Below the pieces are notes generated by a model. It was not told where the DNA came from and did not search any database. It saw nothing but the letters and a program-made list of their open reading frames with translations. A stretch of DNA of 64,000 nucleotides from JABMOV01 sp964344305 (GTDB taxonomy: Bacteria > Fidelibacterota > Marinisomatia > Marinisomatales > JABMOV01). Positions 61,128 through 64,000 of this stretch are shown in pieces; positions within the stretch are counted from its first letter, which is position 1; each line of letters begins with the position of its first letter. The position numbers were made by a program, and so were the translations under genes. The stretch is from the NCBI GenBank assembly GCA_964344305.1, contig CAYFMT010000006.1, forward strand, positions 1-64,000, given 5' to 3'.

Positions 61128-62474
61128 ATGGCAAAAAACCAGACAAAAACCGCCTTTCTATGTTCGTCCTGTGGGATGGATTTTCCCAAATGGCACGGCC
61201 AGTGTCCCGCCTGTAATGAATGGGGTACTCTGGGCGAGTTCAAGGTAACAGGCCAGAGCAGTCATCGTCTTTCTAAGCGACATGAAAAACCAAAACCAAT
61301 TCAGGCCATTTCTGATACAGAATCAAGTCGGCGTCAAAAAACAGGCATGCCGGAAGTGGACCGTGTATTGGGAGGAGGAATGCTTCCTGGTTCCATCATA
61401 CTGCTGGGAGGAAATCCTGGCATAGGAAAATCAACCCTGGCATTGCAGATACTGGCGAACCTGCCGGGCAAAACGCTTTACGTTTCAGCTGAAGAAAGTG
61501 AAGATCAGGTTGCCTTGAGAGCAAAGCGACTAAAGGTAGGTGATACACGTCTTGGGCTATCAGGCGAGAACCGAATCTCACCCATTCTGGACTCGCTGGA
61601 AAATGAAGGTATTGATACACTGGTTATTGATTCTATCCAGACTGTTTACAGCGATAGTTCAGACAGTTTACCGGGTTCCATTTCCCAGGTAAGGGAATGT
61701 GCTCAACAATTGATGCATCATGGAAAACAGCATGGAATTACGGTTATTCTAATTGGGCATGTGACAAAAGAAGGGGTCATTGCGGGACCCAAAATGCTTG
61801 AGCATATGGTGGATACTGTTCTCTATCTGGAAGGTGACCAGAAATATGATTATAGAATTTTGCGATCGGTGAAAAACCGATTTGGTGCCACTCATGAAGT
61901 AGGCATTTTCACCATGGATTCCAAGGGGCTGCAGGAAGTAGCCAACCCAAGCGAATTATTTTTATCTGAGCGATCGAAGGGAATTGCAGGTACATCCATT
62001 TACCCATCTCTGGAAGGAACCCGACCTATTATGATTGAAGTCCAGGCACTGGTTTCACCGGCGAATTTTGGCACACCTCAGCGGAATGTAAATGGCATGG
62101 ATTACCGACGATTATCCATGTTGTTGGCTGTGCTGGAAAAACGCATGAATCTTGTTATGGGAATGCGCGATGTATTTGTGAATCTGGTGGGTGGCCTAAG
62201 AGTCGATGACCCGGCAATGGATCTGTCCGTTCTCATGGCAGTGGCATCAAGCGCCCTGGACAAACCCCTTCCAGATGATTGCATTTTCCTGGGAGAAATT
62301 GGATTGGCAGGGGAAGTAAGGTCTGTCCATAAAGTTGACCAACGTCTGAGAGAAGCACAATCCCTGGGATTTAAAACAGCCATCGTCCCTCGGGGGATAA
62401 AGAAGAATACGTATTCCATGGATTTGATATCCGTGCGCTATGTACGGGATGTGTTTAAAGCGGTACTTTCCTGA
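61128..62474 (+). CDS. radA: DNA repair protein RadA
   Basis: A 448-residue RadA (Sms), a RecA-like helicase that promotes branch migration in recombination. The N-terminal zinc finger is CSSCGMDF...GQCPACNEWG. Walker A is GGNPGIGKSTLAL, and the RadA-specific motif is VKNRFGATHEVG. The C-terminal Lon-like domain contains DPAMDLSVLMAVASS and FLGEIGLAGEVR. It overlaps tgt by one base, so radA-tgt-nudix is probably one transcript. Confidence 0.97.
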   Translation: MAKNQTKTAFLCSSCGMDFPKWHGQCPACNEWGTLGEFKVTGQSSHRLSKRHEKPKPIQAISDTESSRRQKTGMPEVDRVLGGGMLPGSIILLGGNPGIGKSTLALQILANLPGKTLYVSAEESEDQVALRAKRLKVGDTRLGLSGENRISPILDSLENEGIDTLVIDSIQTVYSDSSDSLPGSISQVRECAQQLMHHGKQHGITVILIGHVTKEGVIAGPKMLEHMVDTVLYLEGDQKYDYRILRSVKNRFGATHEVGIFTMDSKGLQEVANPSELFLSERSKGIAGTSIYPSLEGTRPIMIEVQALVSPANFGTPQRNVNGMDYRRLSMLLAVLEKRMNLVMGMRDVFVNLVGGLRVDDPAMDLSVLMAVASSALDKPLPDDCIFLGEIGLAGEVRSVHKVDQRLREAQSLGFKTAIVPRGIKKNTYSMDLISVRYVRDVFKAVLS

Positions 62475-63598
62475 TGGAATTTATTATTCATGGATATGAC
62501 AGTCACTCCTCCGCCAGGAATGGCAGAATCGAAACAGATCATGGTAGCATTGATACCCCTGTCTTTATGCCCGTAGGGACATATGGGGCTGTTAAAACGC
62601 TCACACCGGAAGAACTGAGAGCGACCGGCAGCCAGATTATCCTTGGGAACACCTATCACCTTTACCTAAGACCGGGAACTGAAGTGATAGAAGCTGCAGG
62701 CGGTCTGCATCAGTTTAACCGCTGGGATGGTCCCATCCTTACGGACAGTGGAGGATTTCAGGTTTTCTCCCTGGCTAAGATGAATCAGATATCAGACGAA
62801 GGTGTGTTGTTCCAATCCCATCTGGACGGTAGTGAACATCACCTGACACCAGCACTATCCATGGGAATTCAGCGAAGCCTTGGTTCCGATATCATCATGG
62901 CATTTGACGAATGTCCACCTGGAAATGCTGATGTGAATGTGGTATCCAATGCCGTGAAACGTACCAGCCGTTGGATTAGTCAGTGTGTGGACTTTTTACA
63001 GGTGAATCACAGCCTGTATGACTGGAATCAAACCCTGTTTCCTATTGTGCAGGGAAGCATTTACCCCGAGTTGAGAATTCAGAGTGCCCAGGACCTTATT
63101 CCATACGCCACTTGCGGAATGGCTATCGGTGGGCTTGCAGTGGGAGAAGAAAAATCTGCCATGTTTGAAATCATTGACCTCCTGGATGAGCAATTGCCAA
63201 AAGATCAGCCGCGGTATTTGATGGGTGTTGGCAAACCAACAGATATCATCCGGGCTGTAAGAAATGGTGTGGATATGTTTGATTGTGTCATGCCAACACG
63301 GAATGCACGGAACGGGCAATTTTTTACATCCACCGGAAAAATGAATATCAGAAATGCAAAATTCCGAATGGATCTCGAACCCATTGACCCCGATTGCACC
63401 TGTTATACCTGCTCACATTACTCCAAGGCGTATGTCCGACATCTGTTGCATGTAAATGAAGTATTGGGGCACAGGCTAGGCAGCATCCATAATGTATTCT
63501 TTTACCAGAACATGATGAACACGATTCGACAGGAAATAGTGGCCGGGACATTTTCCTCCTGGGCGAGAGCAAAATTAACAGCATGGAGTGATATGTAA
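62474..63598 (+). CDS. tgt: Queuine tRNA-ribosyltransferase
   Basis: A 374-residue bacterial TGT that exchanges guanine 34 for preQ1 in tRNAs with GUN anticodons. It starts FIIHGYDSHSSARNGRIETDHGSIDTPVFMPVGT. The general acid region is TDSGGFQVFSL, the nucleophile Asp is in GVDMFDCVMPTRNARNG, and the zinc ligands are in CTCYTCSHYSKAYVRHL. Other queuosine genes are not in the window. Both ends overlap neighbours by one base. Confidence 0.97.
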   Translation: MEFIIHGYDSHSSARNGRIETDHGSIDTPVFMPVGTYGAVKTLTPEELRATGSQIILGNTYHLYLRPGTEVIEAAGGLHQFNRWDGPILTDSGGFQVFSLAKMNQISDEGVLFQSHLDGSEHHLTPALSMGIQRSLGSDIIMAFDECPPGNADVNVVSNAVKRTSRWISQCVDFLQVNHSLYDWNQTLFPIVQGSIYPELRIQSAQDLIPYATCGMAIGGLAVGEEKSAMFEIIDLLDEQLPKDQPRYLMGVGKPTDIIRAVRNGVDMFDCVMPTRNARNGQFFTSTGKMNIRNAKFRMDLEPIDPDCTCYTCSHYSKAYVRHLLHVNEVLGHRLGSIHNVFFYQNMMNTIRQEIVAGTFSSWARAKLTAWSDM

Positions 63599-64000
63599 TG
63601 GCCAAAACAACCATCCGGGTCATCGATGCCTATGTGTTTCGTCAAACAGAAGATGGTCTGAAATTTCTACTCCTGAAGCGGGCAAAAACCAAGATATATG
63701 AGCATCTCTGGCAGGGTGTGGCAGGAAAGATTGAAAAAGGAGAAACGGCCTGGGAGACAGCCATCCGGGAGTTAGAGGAAGAGACTGGATTCTCTCCTGT
63801 AAGAATGTTTACTGCAGACCATGTGAGCCAATTCTATGAAGCACACAAGGACAGGATAAACCTGGTACCGGTGTTTGGAATAGAGGTTGATCAGGACACA
63901 GTACGTTTATCCCACGAGCATTGTGATTACCAATGGGTGGATATTGATACAGCAGTTTTCACACTTGTATGGTCAGGACAGAAATCAGGAATCCAGGCTG
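63598..64000 (+). CDS. Nudix hydrolase, 3' end beyond window
   Basis: The first ~134 codons of a Nudix protein. The Nudix box is complete: G-x5-E-x7-REL-x-EETG as GKIEKGETAW...IRELEEETGF. The preceding HLWQGVAGKIEKGE resembles NudB-like or Ap4A-type hydrolases. The later HCDYQWVDIDTA is the usual end of the fold, so only the C-terminal tail is likely missing. Its ATG overlaps the tgt stop (TAATG). Confidence 0.85.
   Translation, partial: MAKTTIRVIDAYVFRQTEDGLKFLLLKRAKTKIYEHLWQGVAGKIEKGETAWETAIRELEEETGFSPVRMFTADHVSQFYEAHKDRINLVPVFGIEVDQDTVRLSHEHCDYQWVDIDTAVFTLVWSGQKSGIQA

Overview
The window is one contiguous stretch of a Gram-negative bacterial chromosome. It encodes lipopolysaccharide (LPS) machinery (KdsA, KdsC, LptC, LptB, an LptD-like protein, an LpxH-like hydrolase), several lipoproteins, and an outer-membrane-type beta-barrel fusion. 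Gene content suggests a member of the FCB superphylum, perhaps Neomarinimicrobiota (SAR406/Marinimicrobia): an OstA-rich LptD-like protein, the one-chain GlyRS, a gluzincin/PD40/barrel protein, MoxR-DUF58, and FxLYD and HEAT envelope proteins. This is inference without a search. PerR, KatG, a di-heme peroxidase and c-type cytochromes point to an oxygen-exposed, respiring cell. I saw no rRNA, tRNA, CRISPR array or insertion sequence.

Layout. 1-6000: a GIY-YIG gene with a probable decayed second copy, then a peroxide-defence block (perR, katG, di-heme peroxidase, Tat-exported phosphoesterase, small cytochrome c). 6138-7844: an orphan hybrid histidine kinase. 7882-12807: the most unusual region. 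A minus-strand four-gene operon encodes a UROD-type methyltransferase, a corrinoid protein, a PhyH-type Fe(II)/2-oxoglutarate dioxygenase and an MtaB-type methanol:corrinoid methyltransferase, with an AraC regulator facing it. 12847-14187: a U32 peptidase-family (TrhP-like) gene. 14188-14669: no long gene, but three tandem, mutually similar micro-ORFs for single-helix membrane proteins, preceded by a good sigma-54 promoter match. 14670-21464: a long minus-strand run (phosphoesterase, iscS, mnmA, a secreted protein, a LytR_C protein, rsfS, argS, marC).

21562-31895: sugar kinase, TPR lipoprotein, MoxR/DUF58, the overlapping rlmN-PNP-M20 operon, a PLP dehydratase, a 49-residue membrane protein, YjbQ and a nucleoside-kinase-like protein. 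31912-45433 (minus): gamma-glutamyltranspeptidase, Bax inhibitor, glyS, a CcmH-like protein, topA, hisS, DUF2007, lptD-like and rarA.

45617-54948 (plus): FKBP lipoprotein, the kdsA-kdsC-lptC-lptB-rpoN block, hflKC, hslVU and argF. 54988-57579 (minus): lpxH-like, a HEAT lipoprotein and an FxLYD protein. 57726-64000 (plus): the gluzincin/propeller/barrel protein, an octamer tandem repeat, radA, tgt and the start of a Nudix gene.

Most of the window is housekeeping. The parts worth attention are the corrinoid/dioxygenase operon, the micro-ORF trio with its candidate sigma-54 promoter, and several regulatory repeats.
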